Both the position numbers and the translations under genes were made by a program. Positions 25,258-34,176 of a DNA stretch of 64,000 nucleotides are shown here, piece after piece; the stretch's first letter is position 1; each line of letters starts with the position of its first letter. Location of the stretch: positions 1 through 64,000 of the forward strand of contig NZ_JAGEOK010000019.1 in NCBI RefSeq assembly GCF_017573545.1, read 5' to 3'. Source of the DNA: Actinomadura nitritigenes. GTDB taxonomy: Bacteria; Actinomycetota; Actinomycetes; Streptosporangiales; Streptosporangiaceae. Below the pieces are notes generated by a model. It made no database searches. It was not told where the DNA came from and worked only from the letters and a program-made list of their open reading frames with translations.

Positions 25258-26103
25258 ATGTCCGAATCGATCGTCGTCGGCGTCGACGGGTCAGAGTGCG
25301 CCGACCACGCCATCGACTGGGCCGCCGACGAAGCCGTCCGCCGCAACCGGCCCCTGCACATCGTCCACGCCGTCGACAGCAGCCCGTACCGCGCGCCGCT
25401 GTTCGCACCGCCCGAGACGATCGAGCGCCTGACACGGCTCAGCCATCGCGTCCTCGACGAAGCACGGGAGCGGGTCCGGCAACGGCACCCGGAGCTGCAG
25501 ACCACGACGCTGCTGGTGGCCGAGTACGCGCCCAAGGCCCTGATGCGCGAGTCGGAGAAGGCCTACGAACTCGTGCTCGGGAGCCGCGGGCACGGCGGTT
25601 TCTCCAGCATGCTGCTCGGCTCGACGAGCCTGCGGATGGCGGCTCGCACGACCGTCCCGCTCGTCATCGTCCGCGGCGACACCGACGCCCAGGGCGAAGT
25701 CGTCGTCGGTCTCGACCTGACCAAGGAGGAGGAGACGACCCTGAGCTACGCCTTCGACGCCGCCGCCCTCAACGAGGCCCGCCTGCGGGTGGTCCACGCC
25801 TGGCTGATGTACCCCACCTACATCGAGGCGGGGTACGCCCCCGACGACGAGAAGGTCGAGGCGGAGATCCGGAAGCAGGTCGCGACCGTGATCGCGCCGT
25901 GGCGCGCCAAGTATCCGCATGTCGAGGTGGTGGAAGAGGTCCTCATCGAGCACCCCGTGGCCGCGCTGACCAACGCCTCCCGCAGCGCCCGCCTGGTGGT
26001 CACCGGCGCGCACGAGCGCAGCTGGACCGCGCCCCGGCTCGGTTCGATCAGCCACGGGGCCATCCACCACGCGCACTGCCCGGTCGCCGTGGTCCCCCGC
26101 TGA
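25258..26103 (+). CDS. Universal stress protein, tandem UspA domains
   Basis: 281 residues, a close paralogue of the protein at 1283: starts MSESIVVGVDGSECADHAID, first glycine loop GSRGHGGFSSMLLGSTSLRM, second domain EVVVGLDLTKEEE and ending VSHGAIHHAHCPVAVVPR-like (here SHGAIHHAHCPVAVVPR). ATG 25258 follows GAGGAGGGA. The sensor-phosphatase gene begins 74 bp downstream and is probably cotranscribed. Confidence 0.93.
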   Translation: MSESIVVGVDGSECADHAIDWAADEAVRRNRPLHIVHAVDSSPYRAPLFAPPETIERLTRLSHRVLDEARERVRQRHPELQTTTLLVAEYAPKALMRESEKAYELVLGSRGHGGFSSMLLGSTSLRMAARTTVPLVIVRGDTDAQGEVVVGLDLTKEEETTLSYAFDAAALNEARLRVVHAWLMYPTYIEAGYAPDDEKVEAEIRKQVATVIAPWRAKYPHVEVVEEVLIEHPVAALTNASRSARLVVTGAHERSWTAPRLGSISHGAIHHAHCPVAVVPR

Positions 26104-26177
26104 ACCGGCATCCCGGATCAGGGCCGGCCCCCCTCGACGGCGGGGCGGGCGAGATCGCCCGGCGCGCGCTGGGCGAC

Positions 26178-28235
26178 ATGGTCTTCGAGGCGGTACGGGA
26201 CGCCGGGGCGCACGCCGGCGCCCTGTACGTCCTGGCACCTGATGAGGAGACCCTCGCGCTGGAGGTGCTCGTCGGCTTGCCGGGGGAGGTCGCGGCCCTG
26301 TGGCGGCGGGTCGCGCTGACGCATCCCCTGCCGGCGACCGACGCCGTCCGCGCTCGGCAGCTGATACAGGTGGACGGCCCGGAGGAGCTGTCGCGCCGCT
26401 ACCCGCGGGCCGCCCTGGTGTTCCCCTACCGGTTCGGCCTGGTCGCGGCTCCGGTGACGCACGACGGGATCGTCCACGGGGCGCTGCTGCTGCTCTGGCC
26501 CGGGGCGCGGCACGACTTCCTCACGCCACCCGTCCGGGAGCGGGTCGGTGCCGCGTGCGACCTGCTGGGGACCGTTCTGCACTGCACACCCGCCGCCGAC
26601 CGGGCCTTCGAGCCCGCACCCGAGCCACGGGTCATGGCGATCCCGTCGTCCGGCGCCGAGCCGGCCGAGGGAGAGGCGGTGAGGTTCGCGGAGCGGTTTC
26701 CCGAGGGCGGTGTCTCACTGGACCTCAACGGCCGGGTCGCCTTCGCCACGCGCACCGCCGCCGCCCTGCTCGGTAAGGACTCCGTCGACCTGGTGGGGAC
26801 GCTGCCCTGGGAGTCGCTGCCGTGGCTCAACGACCCGGTCTGCGAGGACCGTTACCGTGCCGCGGTCATCGGCAGGCAGCCGTCCTCTTTCACCGCCATG
26901 CGCCCGGACGGCCAGTGGCTGGACTTCGGGTTGTTCCCCGACGACACCGGCATCAGTCTCCGCATCGCTCCCGCGCAGGCCCCGGCGGTGGCACAAGCCC
27001 GCTCGCCCGCCGGCGCCCCTCCGCTGCGGTTGGGAGCCCTGCACCATCTCCTGCATCTGGCCGGTGCGTTGACCGAGGCCGTCAGCGTACGGGACGTCGT
27101 CGACCTGGTCGCCGACACCGTCCTGCCCGCGTTCGGTGCCCAGGCGTTGGCGATGGCCGTCGCCGAGGGCGGCCGCCTGCGCGTCATCGGGCACCGCGGT
27201 TACACGCCCAGGGTCGTCGAGCGTTTCGACGGCACGCCGCTGACCTTCCCCAGCCCGGCGGCGCGGGCGCTGGCCGAGGGAACGGCCGGCTTCTTCGCCG
27301 ACCGCGCCGACCTGGAACGCGCCTACCCCGCCCGCGCCCGCCAGTACGACGGCATGGCCGCCTGGGCGTACCTGCCGCTGATCGCCTCCGGCCGTCCCAT
27401 CGGCACCTGGATCCTCGCCTACGACCATCCCCACACGATCGGCGCCGAGGACCGCGCCACCCTCACGGCACTCAGCGGGCTGATCGCCCAGGCGCTCGAC
27501 CGGGCCCGCCTCTACGACACCGAACACGCTCTCGCCCAGGGCCTTCAGAAGGAGTTGCTCCCCCACGCCCTGCCCGAGGTGAGCGGCCTGGACGTGGCGG
27601 CCCGATATCTGCCCGCCGCCCAGGGAGTGGACATCGGCGGCGACTTCTATGACGTCATCCGGCTCGACGACAGGACCGTGGCCGCGGTCATCGGCGACGT
27701 CCAGGGGCACAACATCGCCGCCGCGGCGCTCATGGGCCAGGTCCGCACCGCCATCCACGCCCACGCTGCCGCCGGTGCACCGCCTGACCAGGTCCTCGCC
27801 CGCACCAACCGGCTTCTGGCCGATCTCCAGACGGACCTGTTCACCAGCTGCCTGTACACCCGTATCGACCTGGGCGCGAACACCGCCTGCTTCGCCAGCG
27901 CCGGCCATCTGCCGCCGCTGCTGCACGAGCCCGACGGCACCGCGACCGTCCTGGACCTGGACCCCGGCCTCCTGCTCGGCATCACCGCGGACACGACCTA
28001 CCGGTCTCACGAGGTTCCGCTCCCGCCCCGCGCGGTGCTGGCGCTCTACACCGACGGACTCGTCGAGGTCCCCGGCGAGGACATCGCCTCCGGTATCGAC
28101 AAGCTCGCGGAGATCCTCGACCGCGGCGCCCGGTGCTCCCTGGACACGATCGCCGACCGCCTCACGGCCGCCGCAGGCGACGTCGGCGACCGCGCGGACG
28201 ACATCGCGCTCCTTCTCCTCCGACCGCACGAGTGA
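26178..28235 (+). CDS. GAF-PAS-GAF SpoIIE-type PP2C phosphatase
   Basis: A 685-residue cytosolic sensor phosphatase. N-terminal GAF (about 1-130, GALYVLAPDEETLALEVLVG), a PAS-like segment (about 165-250, RFPEGGVSLDLNGRVAF), a second GAF (about 285-445) and a C-terminal PP2C/SpoIIE domain starting QGLQKELLPHALPEVSG. Metal-site motifs GGDFYDVIRLDD and GDVQGHN and the final DRADDIALLLLR are intact. This class dephosphorylates STAS anti-anti-sigma factors; the STAS protein at 13948 is a candidate substrate. ATG 26178 is chosen. An in-frame CTG at 26100 overlapping the USP stop would extend it by 26 residues. Confidence 0.87.
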   Translation: MVFEAVRDAGAHAGALYVLAPDEETLALEVLVGLPGEVAALWRRVALTHPLPATDAVRARQLIQVDGPEELSRRYPRAALVFPYRFGLVAAPVTHDGIVHGALLLLWPGARHDFLTPPVRERVGAACDLLGTVLHCTPAADRAFEPAPEPRVMAIPSSGAEPAEGEAVRFAERFPEGGVSLDLNGRVAFATRTAAALLGKDSVDLVGTLPWESLPWLNDPVCEDRYRAAVIGRQPSSFTAMRPDGQWLDFGLFPDDTGISLRIAPAQAPAVAQARSPAGAPPLRLGALHHLLHLAGALTEAVSVRDVVDLVADTVLPAFGAQALAMAVAEGGRLRVIGHRGYTPRVVERFDGTPLTFPSPAARALAEGTAGFFADRADLERAYPARARQYDGMAAWAYLPLIASGRPIGTWILAYDHPHTIGAEDRATLTALSGLIAQALDRARLYDTEHALAQGLQKELLPHALPEVSGLDVAARYLPAAQGVDIGGDFYDVIRLDDRTVAAVIGDVQGHNIAAAALMGQVRTAIHAHAAAGAPPDQVLARTNRLLADLQTDLFTSCLYTRIDLGANTACFASAGHLPPLLHEPDGTATVLDLDPGLLLGITADTTYRSHEVPLPPRAVLALYTDGLVEVPGEDIASGIDKLAEILDRGARCSLDTIADRLTAAAGDVGDRADDIALLLLRPHE

Positions 28236-28260
28236 TCTCCCGTCGACCGGCGACGGGACG

Positions 28261-28284
28261 GGGCCGGAACGCGGGTCCCGGCCC
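28261..28284. terminator. Convergent hairpin between the phosphatase gene and the hydrogenase operon
   Basis: GGGCCGG at 28261-28267 pairs with CCGGCCC at 28278-28284. It lies between a plus-strand stop at 28235 and the minus-strand stop at 28299 and may serve both. Confidence 0.5.
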
Positions 28285-28298
28285 GGATGCGCGCGCCG

Positions 28299-29450
28299 CT
28301 ACCCCCCGCCCGGCTCGCCGGGGCCGTTCCCGGCGGCCTCGGCGCGCAGGGCGGCCACCTCCTCGGTGAGGTCGATGCCGACCGGGCACCAGACGATGCA
28401 GCGGCCGCAGCCCACGCAGCCCGACGAGCCGAACTGGTCGTGCCAGGTGCCGAGCTTGTGGGTGAGCCACTGCCGGTAGCGGCTCTTGGGGGACGAGCGC
28501 ACGCTCCCCCCGTGCAGGTGGGAGTGGTCGAGGTCGAAGCAGGAGTCCCACAGCTGCCAGCGTTCGGCGTGGTCGCCGGTCAGGTCGGTGGTGTCGGCGA
28601 CCCGCGTGCAGAAGCAGGTCGGGCACACCATCGTGCAGTTGCCGCAGCTCAGGCAGCGCTGGGCGACCTCGTCCCAGCGGTCGGCCTCCAGCGTTCCGGC
28701 CATCAGATCGCGCAGGCCGAGCGCGGGCATCTCACGGCCCATGCGGCCGGCCGCGGCGGCGACGTCGGCGCGGGCGCGGTCGACGTCGGCCGGGTCCGCG
28801 GTGGCCGCCCTGAGGTCGTCCATGAGGGCGGTGCCGCGTTCCGACCCGATCTCCACGACATAGCGGGGGTCGCCGTCGTCGACCAGTTCGGTGAGCGCGA
28901 GGTCGTATCCCGGGCCGGCCGCCGGGCCGGTGCCCATGGACGTGCAGAAGCAGGTTCCACCGGGCTCGGTGCAGTTGACGGCGATGATGAAGGCGCCGCG
29001 GCGCCGCTGCTCGTAGACGGGGTCGACGTGCTCCCCGCCGATGAGGACGCGGTCCTGGACGGCGATGGCGCGAAGGTCGCACGGCCGCACGCCGAGGAAC
29101 GCGAACGGCGGGCCCGGGTCGGGCGGCCGGTTCCGCACGGTGAAGCCGTCCTCGGTGCGGTCGGCGTCCCAGAGTTTGATCCGGGTCTGGTGCAGGTACG
29201 GCTTCCACGACTGCGGCCCGGCCGCGTGGGCGAACGCGGCGCGGTCCCGCCGGCGGGTCAGCCGGTAGCCGCCGGGGGAGAGCGTGACGCCCCACCCGTA
29301 CGGCAGGTCGTCGGCGGACGCCAGCTCGGCCAGCACGATGGCGTCGTTGCGGACGGTCGGCCCGATGACGGTGTATCCCGCGCGGCGCAGGGCGTCGTGC
29401 AGGGGGCCGAGGCCGGTCAGTTCCAGGGCCGTGCTCTCCGGCGCGGTCAT
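28299..29450 (-). CDS. hyhB: [NiFe] hydrogenase-associated iron-sulfur subunit (beta, HyhB-like)
   Basis: A 383-residue electron-transfer subunit. The N-terminal two-thirds follow the sulfhydrogenase beta-subunit pattern (FAFLGVRPCDLRAIAVQDRV and NCTEPGGTCFCTSMGTGP). The C-terminal part carries two ferredoxin-like clusters, CLSCGNCTMVCPTCFC and CVGCGRCIVWCPVGI. It passes electrons between the small subunit and the flavin subunit in cytosolic group 3b enzymes. It is the last gene of the operon, with a 4-base overlap (ATGA) with the protease gene. In many group 3b operons it comes first, so the order here is rearranged. Confidence 0.88.
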   Translation of the reverse strand: MTAPESTALELTGLGPLHDALRRAGYTVIGPTVRNDAIVLAELASADDLPYGWGVTLSPGGYRLTRRRDRAAFAHAAGPQSWKPYLHQTRIKLWDADRTEDGFTVRNRPPDPGPPFAFLGVRPCDLRAIAVQDRVLIGGEHVDPVYEQRRRGAFIIAVNCTEPGGTCFCTSMGTGPAAGPGYDLALTELVDDGDPRYVVEIGSERGTALMDDLRAATADPADVDRARADVAAAAGRMGREMPALGLRDLMAGTLEADRWDEVAQRCLSCGNCTMVCPTCFCTRVADTTDLTGDHAERWQLWDSCFDLDHSHLHGGSVRSSPKSRYRQWLTHKLGTWHDQFGSSGCVGCGRCIVWCPVGIDLTEEVAALRAEAAGNGPGEPGGG

Positions 29451-30028
29451 GACGGCCGGCCTCCTTCCCGGCGGTGCGAGGCGGGCACGCTGAGCGGTTC
29501 GGGCTGCGGCATGGGTTTCTCCCTGTCTGCGATGCGTGCGGAATGGTGTCCGCCGTGGCCGCCCGGCGGCCCGGTCACCGCCGGTGCGGCGAGTTCGGCG
29601 GCCAGCCGGTCGGTGACGAGGCCGACGGCGGCGGAGACCTGCGGGGTGAGGCCGGGCCCCAGCCCGAAGTCGAGGCCCTCGATCGCCAGGACGCGCAGGC
29701 GCTCCGGCATCCGGTCGACGGCGAGCCCGAGCGCCACGGCCTCCCCGAGCCCGAGCGCGTGCCCGCTGACCGGCCGCGCGGCGAGGGCCGCCGTGTCCGC
29801 GCCGAGGTCGTGGATCCGGCCGGGAGCGGGCGGCTCGGCGCGCACCGCGTCGACGACGATCGCGAGATCGGCCCCGGCCCACAGCTCGATCAGGCGGGCG
29901 GGCTCGCCGTCGGTCACCGCCAGGGTCGCCGGCGGCGCCGCCGCCCGGCCGCGGAGGGCCGCGATCACGGCGGGACCGGCGCCGTCGTCGCGGCGCAGCT
30001 CGTTGCCGATCCCGATGACGATGGTCAC
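29447..30028 (-). CDS. Hydrogenase maturation protease
   Basis: A 193-residue HyaD/HybD-family endopeptidase that removes the C-terminal tail of the large subunit after nickel insertion. The signature IGIGNELRRDDGAGP and a later SGHALGLGEAVALG supply the nickel-binding acidic residues and histidine. GTG 30028 overlaps the large-subunit stop as GTGA. The last 40 or so residues are low-complexity and extend beyond the usual family length (about 150-165). Confidence 0.87.
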   Translation of the reverse strand: MTIVIGIGNELRRDDGAGPAVIAALRGRAAAPPATLAVTDGEPARLIELWAGADLAIVVDAVRAEPPAPGRIHDLGADTAALAARPVSGHALGLGEAVALGLAVDRMPERLRVLAIEGLDFGLGPGLTPQVSAAVGLVTDRLAAELAAPAVTGPPGGHGGHHSARIADREKPMPQPEPLSVPASHRREGGRPS

Positions 30029-31320
30029 GACCGTTCCACCGTGAGGTCGAGGAAGTGCGTCGAGCAGGAGATGCAGGGGTCGTAGTTGCGGATCGCCTGC
30101 TCGCACTGGTGGGTGAGGGAATGGTCGTCCAGGTCGATGCGGGCCGCGACGAACCGGCGGAGGTCGTCCTCGATGGCGGCCTGGTTCTGCGACGTCGGCG
30201 GGACGATCCGGGCGGCCGTGATCTTCCCGTCGGCATCGAGGTCGTAGCGGTGGTAGAGGAGTCCGCGCGGTGCTTCGGTGGCCCCGTGCCCGGTCCCCGC
30301 TCGCGGGGGCACCGGGACGGCCGGACGGGGCGGCGGTTCGTAGCCGGCGATGATCCGGAGGGCCTCGTCGGCGGCGTAGACGATCTCGACCGCGCGGACC
30401 AGCACGCTGCGGAACGGGTTGCGGCACTCGGGGCCGAGCCCGGCCCGGTCGGCGGCCTCCAGCGCGAGCGGCGACAGCCGGCCGCGGTTGAGCGAGTAGC
30501 GGGCCGTCGGTCCGGCGAGGTAGCGGCCGCCGTCGGCGAAGCGGGCGTGCAGGGCCGTCGAGTGCGGCACCTGCTGCTCGATCACGTTCTCCTCGAAGTC
30601 GGCGGCCGGGAAGGAACGCCCCGAACCGCGGCTGAGGACGCCGCCCTCCAGCGGATACCGTTCGGCGGTGAGGGCGAGGTACTCGTGGTCGTGGGTGAAG
30701 TCGGGGAACTCGAATCCAGCGGCCCACTCGACGGTCGCGAGCGCGTCGTCGCGGGCCGCCCGCAGCGCCTCGGCGAGCGGGGCCAGCTCCGCCGGTGCCG
30801 GTGTCCGGTAGAAGCCGCCCACCTTGACGTTCACCGGGTGGATCGCCCGGCCGCCGAGGGTCTCCATGACCGTGTTGCCCGCCTTCTTCAGCCGCAGCCC
30901 CCGCTCCACCACGTCGCGGTGGTCGCGGGCCATCTCGACCGCACTGGGGTAGCCGAGGAAGTCGGGTGCGTGCAGCAGGTAGACGTGCAGGGCATGGCTC
31001 TCGATCCACTCCCCGCAGTACAGCAGCCGCCGCAGGTCCGCGATCGGGCCGTCCACCGTCACCCCGCACGCGGCCTCGATGGCCTGGCATGCGCTCATCT
31101 GGTAGGCGACGGGGCAGATCCCGCAGATGCGCGCCGTGATGTCGGGCGGCTCGGTGTGGGCGCGGCCCCGCAGGAACGCCTCGAAGAAGCGCGGCGGCTC
31201 GTAGATGTTCAGCCGCACCTCCCGGACGTCCGCGCCGTGGACGCGGACGTACATCGCCCCCTCGCCCTCGACCCGTGCGAGGGCGCCGACCTTCAGCGTC
31301 CTGTCATTGCGATGCGTCAT
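30025..31320 (-). CDS. hyhL: [NiFe] hydrogenase large (alpha) subunit, group 3b-like
   Basis: A 431-residue catalytic subunit carrying the NiFe(CN)2CO centre. L1 motif RICGICPVAYQMS has Cys66 and Cys69, with Tyr73 where the classic RxCGxCxxxH has His. L2 motif DPCISCSTH has Cys416, Cys419 and His422, followed by a 9-residue tail FLDLTVERS that the neighbouring protease could remove. The short length and the HyhB/HyhG partners place it in the cytosolic NAD(P)-linked group 3b (or 3d) enzymes. It overlaps the small-subunit gene by 17 bp. Confidence 0.92.
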   Translation of the reverse strand: MTHRNDRTLKVGALARVEGEGAMYVRVHGADVREVRLNIYEPPRFFEAFLRGRAHTEPPDITARICGICPVAYQMSACQAIEAACGVTVDGPIADLRRLLYCGEWIESHALHVYLLHAPDFLGYPSAVEMARDHRDVVERGLRLKKAGNTVMETLGGRAIHPVNVKVGGFYRTPAPAELAPLAEALRAARDDALATVEWAAGFEFPDFTHDHEYLALTAERYPLEGGVLSRGSGRSFPAADFEENVIEQQVPHSTALHARFADGGRYLAGPTARYSLNRGRLSPLALEAADRAGLGPECRNPFRSVLVRAVEIVYAADEALRIIAGYEPPPRPAVPVPPRAGTGHGATEAPRGLLYHRYDLDADGKITAARIVPPTSQNQAAIEDDLRRFVAARIDLDDHSLTHQCEQAIRNYDPCISCSTHFLDLTVERS

Positions 31321-32089
31321 CGCCCGCTCCGTCCGGCCGCGCCTCCTCGCGGAAGGCCGCGACGTTGAAGGTCGACAGCACGCGATCCGCCTCGTCGTCG
31401 GTCATGTCGAGCCACGGCAGCAGCCCGCGGGTGTTGGGGCGGGCGCCGCTCCAGGTCGGCGTCGGTCCGAAGCAGCCGTAGCAGCCGCGCCCGTAGGCGG
31501 GGCAGATCGCGCCGCATCCCGCGTGCGTGATGGGGCCGAGGCAGGGGGTGCCGTGCGCGACCATCACGCACACGTTCCCGCGGATCTTGCATTCGAAGCA
31601 GACGCTGTGCCGCGACACGTCGGGCTTGCGGCCGGCGAGGTGTGCCGCGAGGACCTCCAGCAGCTGGCGGCGGTCGATGGGGCATCCGCGCAGCTCGAAG
31701 TCCACCGGCACGTGCGCGGCGATGGGCGTGGAGGTCGCGAGCGTGTCGATGTACTCCGGACTGGCGTAGACGACGGACGCGAACTCCTCGACGTCGGCGA
31801 AGTTACGCAGCGCCTGGACGCCTCCGGCGGTGGCGCACGCGCCGATCGTGACCAGCCTCCGGGAGACGGCGCGCACGTGGCGGATGCGGTCCAGGTCGGC
31901 GGGCGTGGTGACCGACCCCTCCACCAGCGAGACGTCGTAGGGCCCGGCGCCGGAGGCGCCGGCCTCCAGGAAGTGCACGATCTCGATCTGACCGGCGAGG
32001 GCGAGCAGCTCGTCCTCGCAGTCCAGGAGCGTCAGCTGGCAGCCGTCACAGGAGGCGAACTTCCACACGGCGAGCGTCGGCCGTCCCAT
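31304..32089 (-). CDS. hyhS: [NiFe] hydrogenase small (delta) subunit
   Basis: A 261-residue iron-sulfur subunit. The proximal-cluster ligands are in FASCDGCQLTLLDCEDE, TIGACATAGGVQALRN and LRGCPIDRRQL. The C-terminal part adds two further clusters (CFECKIRGNVCVMVAHGTPC and GCGAICPAYGRGCYGCFGP). There is no twin-arginine signal, which fits a cytosolic group 3 enzyme. It sits between hyhG and hyhL, as in group 3b operons. Confidence 0.92.
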   Translation of the reverse strand: MGRPTLAVWKFASCDGCQLTLLDCEDELLALAGQIEIVHFLEAGASGAGPYDVSLVEGSVTTPADLDRIRHVRAVSRRLVTIGACATAGGVQALRNFADVEEFASVVYASPEYIDTLATSTPIAAHVPVDFELRGCPIDRRQLLEVLAAHLAGRKPDVSRHSVCFECKIRGNVCVMVAHGTPCLGPITHAGCGAICPAYGRGCYGCFGPTPTWSGARPNTRGLLPWLDMTDDEADRVLSTFNVAAFREEARPDGAGDDASQ

Positions 32090-32091
32090 CG

Positions 32092-32916
32092 CTACAGCTC
32101 CCTGACGGTCATGAGCGGCAGCGCCCGCTCGTAGGCGACGACGGGCCCGTCCCGGCAGATCAGCAGAGGCCCGAGCTGGCAGTGCCCGCACCAGCCGAGC
32201 CCGCAATGCATGTTGCGCTCCAGCGACAGCCGCACGTCGGTCGCGCGCATCCCGAGCCCGATGAACGACTCGGCGGTGAGCCGCATCATGACCTCCGGCC
32301 CGCAGACGAAGGCGGTGGCCCTTCCCGGATCGACGCCGGCGGCCTTCGCCAGAGCGGTGATCAGCCCGACGTGGCCGGTCCAGCCCGGAGCGGGCCGGTC
32401 CACCGTGACCTCGACCTGTGCGCCGCGCCGACGCCACTCGTCGAACTCGGCGGCGAACGGCAGGTCGCCGGGGGTGCGGGCGCCGATGAGGACGGCGACG
32501 CGGCCGAACGCGTCCCGGTCGGCCAGCGCGCGCAGCACCACGGGCCGCAGCGGCGCGAGGCCGATCCCGCCCGCGGCGACGAGGACGTCCCGGCCGCGCG
32601 CCTCGTCCAGCCGCCACCCCGAGCCGAACGGCCCCCGCAGCCCCAGCACCTGTCCCGGCCGTGCCCGCGTGACGGCGCTCGTCACCGCCCCGACCGCGCG
32701 GACGGTCTGCTCGAGCACCGGCACGGTGCGGCTGACCGAGATCGGCACCTCACCGACGCCGAAGGCGTACATCATGGTGAACTGCCCCGGCTCCGGCTCG
32801 GGGATGGGCGTGCCGACGGGCTCCAGCGAGAGCGTCACGGTGTCGGCCGTCTCCTCGCGCCGCCGCGTCACCCGGTACGGGACGGGCTCCATGGGAAGCG
32901 AGGCTGCGGATGTCAT
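32092..32916 (-). CDS. hyhG: Hydrogenase flavin/NAD(P)-binding (gamma) subunit
   Basis: 274 residues with a ferredoxin-reductase fold: FAD-binding barrel (VTLSLEPVGTPIPEPEPGQF, VGEVPISVSR), NAD(P) domain (VLVAAGGIGLAPLRPVVLRAL, AFVCGPEVMM) and a C-terminal [2Fe-2S] motif ERNMHCGLGWCGHCQLGP. It connects the hydrogenase to NAD(P)H. It overlaps the cNMP-fold gene by ATGA. Confidence 0.92.
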   Translation of the reverse strand: MTSAASLPMEPVPYRVTRRREETADTVTLSLEPVGTPIPEPEPGQFTMMYAFGVGEVPISVSRTVPVLEQTVRAVGAVTSAVTRARPGQVLGLRGPFGSGWRLDEARGRDVLVAAGGIGLAPLRPVVLRALADRDAFGRVAVLIGARTPGDLPFAAEFDEWRRRGAQVEVTVDRPAPGWTGHVGLITALAKAAGVDPGRATAFVCGPEVMMRLTAESFIGLGMRATDVRLSLERNMHCGLGWCGHCQLGPLLICRDGPVVAYERALPLMTVREL

Positions 32917-33392
32917 GCCCGCTCCTCCGGGTGGGCGTACAGGTCGAGCATCCGGACCCGGGTGGCCTCCAGGCGGTCGAGTATGACGGCACCGAACCGT
33001 TTGGTCAGCTCGTATCCGAGGGTCAGGTCGGCGGCGCACAGCTCCCGCACGATCGGCCCGTCGTACCGCAGCGCCGTCACCGGGTCCACGGCCACGGCGC
33101 CGAACCTCCACTGGTACGGGCCGAACAGCCACGACCAGCCGAGGATCGACGACGGCGGAAGCGTCTCCACCACCACCGCGCCCCGGCCCGGAACCTGCAG
33201 GTCCAGCGCGACCGAACCGGTCAGCAGCAGCCAGAACCGCTCCGCCGGGCCGCCCTCGGTGAAGAAGCGGTGCCCGGCCGGGACGTCCTCGATCTCGGCC
33301 GCCGCGGCGAGGGCGTCGCGATGGCGTTCCCGCATGCCGGCGAAGAAACGCTGCCCGGCCATGATCTCGGCGGCGTCGTGTGCTGTCTCCAC
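32913..33392 (-). CDS. Cyclic-nucleotide-binding-fold protein of the hydrogenase operon (copy 3)
   Basis: A 159-residue single cNMP-binding barrel without a winged helix, paralogous to the proteins at 478 and 18524 (shared PAERFWLL, LGWSWLFGPYQWRFGAVA and LGYELTKRFGAV). GTG 33392 has GAGGAGG about 11 bases upstream. It is coupled to hyhG by a 4-base overlap. A cNMP-fold gene next to group 3b hydrogenases also occurs in mycobacteria (from memory), which suggests a role in controlling the enzyme rather than transcription. Confidence 0.78.
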   Translation of the reverse strand: METAHDAAEIMAGQRFFAGMRERHRDALAAAAEIEDVPAGHRFFTEGGPAERFWLLLTGSVALDLQVPGRGAVVVETLPPSSILGWSWLFGPYQWRFGAVAVDPVTALRYDGPIVRELCAADLTLGYELTKRFGAVILDRLEATRVRMLDLYAHPEERA

Positions 33393-33408
33393 CCCTACCG
33401 ACCTCCTC

Positions 33409-34176
33409 TCAGAGGGACGCCCGTGTCCCGGGCCCGCGGTCGAGGACGGGCGCGGGCCGTGGCGCGGCGTTGACCAGCGCCATCTGGCTCATCGTGTAGT
33501 GCCGCAGGACGGCCAGACCGGAGGCGTCGAGACGGTGGCAGATCCAGTCCCAGTGCAGGGCGACCACATCGCCCACGGCGACCTCGATCCCCGGGCCGGG
33601 CATGACCTGCTCGTCGCGGGGCGCGCCCAACGCGAGCCCGAGGCCGTCCCACACCAAGGGACGCGACCGCACCGTCACCGACCCGGTCCCGACGGCTTCC
33701 ACCCGGCCCCAGCGGATCCGGCACCGATCCAGTACACGGAGAGGCTCCTCGGCGAACTCGGCCCTGAGCAGCCCCACCCAGGGATAGACCGCGAACACGT
33801 GGAAGTTGTGGTGCGCGCGGGCTCCGGTCATCTCGGCGGATGTCAGGTCCGCCCAGTGGCCGCCGATCCTGCGGCGGAACCGCTCCTCCAGGTGCGCCCT
33901 CATCAGCCCGGCACCGACCCGTTCCAGAAGCGGGCCGCCGACCCAGTAGGCGCGGACCACCCGCGCGTCCAGCGGATCGGTGATGCGCGAGGCCGCGGCG
34001 ATGAGCTGCAGGTAGGGCCATGCTCCGGTGAACCGTCCGGCAAGGTCGACCAGGCCCGGATCGACGGTGCCCGCGCCCGCGTATCCCCGCACGGCCTCGC
34101 TGTCGGCCGGTCCGCAGTAGCCCAGGGCGTTCGGCGGATAGGCGAACCGTGCGAAGAGCACCGGGCCGCAGGTCAC
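33409..34176 (-). CDS. Hydrogenase-operon protein of unknown function (DUF6390-like)
   Basis: A 255-residue soluble protein starting VTCGPVLFARFAYPPNALG and containing GYCGPADSEAV, FTGAWPYLQLIAA, VVRAYWVGGPLLERV and NFHVFAVYPWVGLLR. I associate this pattern with DUF6390, found beside actinobacterial hydrogenase genes; the name is from memory. It overlaps the transporter gene by GTGA. The segment after DRCRIRWGRVEAV, with VGDVVALHWDWICHRLD, is reminiscent of a HypC-like small barrel but not enough to assign. Confidence 0.65.
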   Translation of the reverse strand: MTCGPVLFARFAYPPNALGYCGPADSEAVRGYAGAGTVDPGLVDLAGRFTGAWPYLQLIAAASRITDPLDARVVRAYWVGGPLLERVGAGLMRAHLEERFRRRIGGHWADLTSAEMTGARAHHNFHVFAVYPWVGLLRAEFAEEPLRVLDRCRIRWGRVEAVGTGSVTVRSRPLVWDGLGLALGAPRDEQVMPGPGIEVAVGDVVALHWDWICHRLDASGLAVLRHYTMSQMALVNAAPRPAPVLDRGPGTRASL

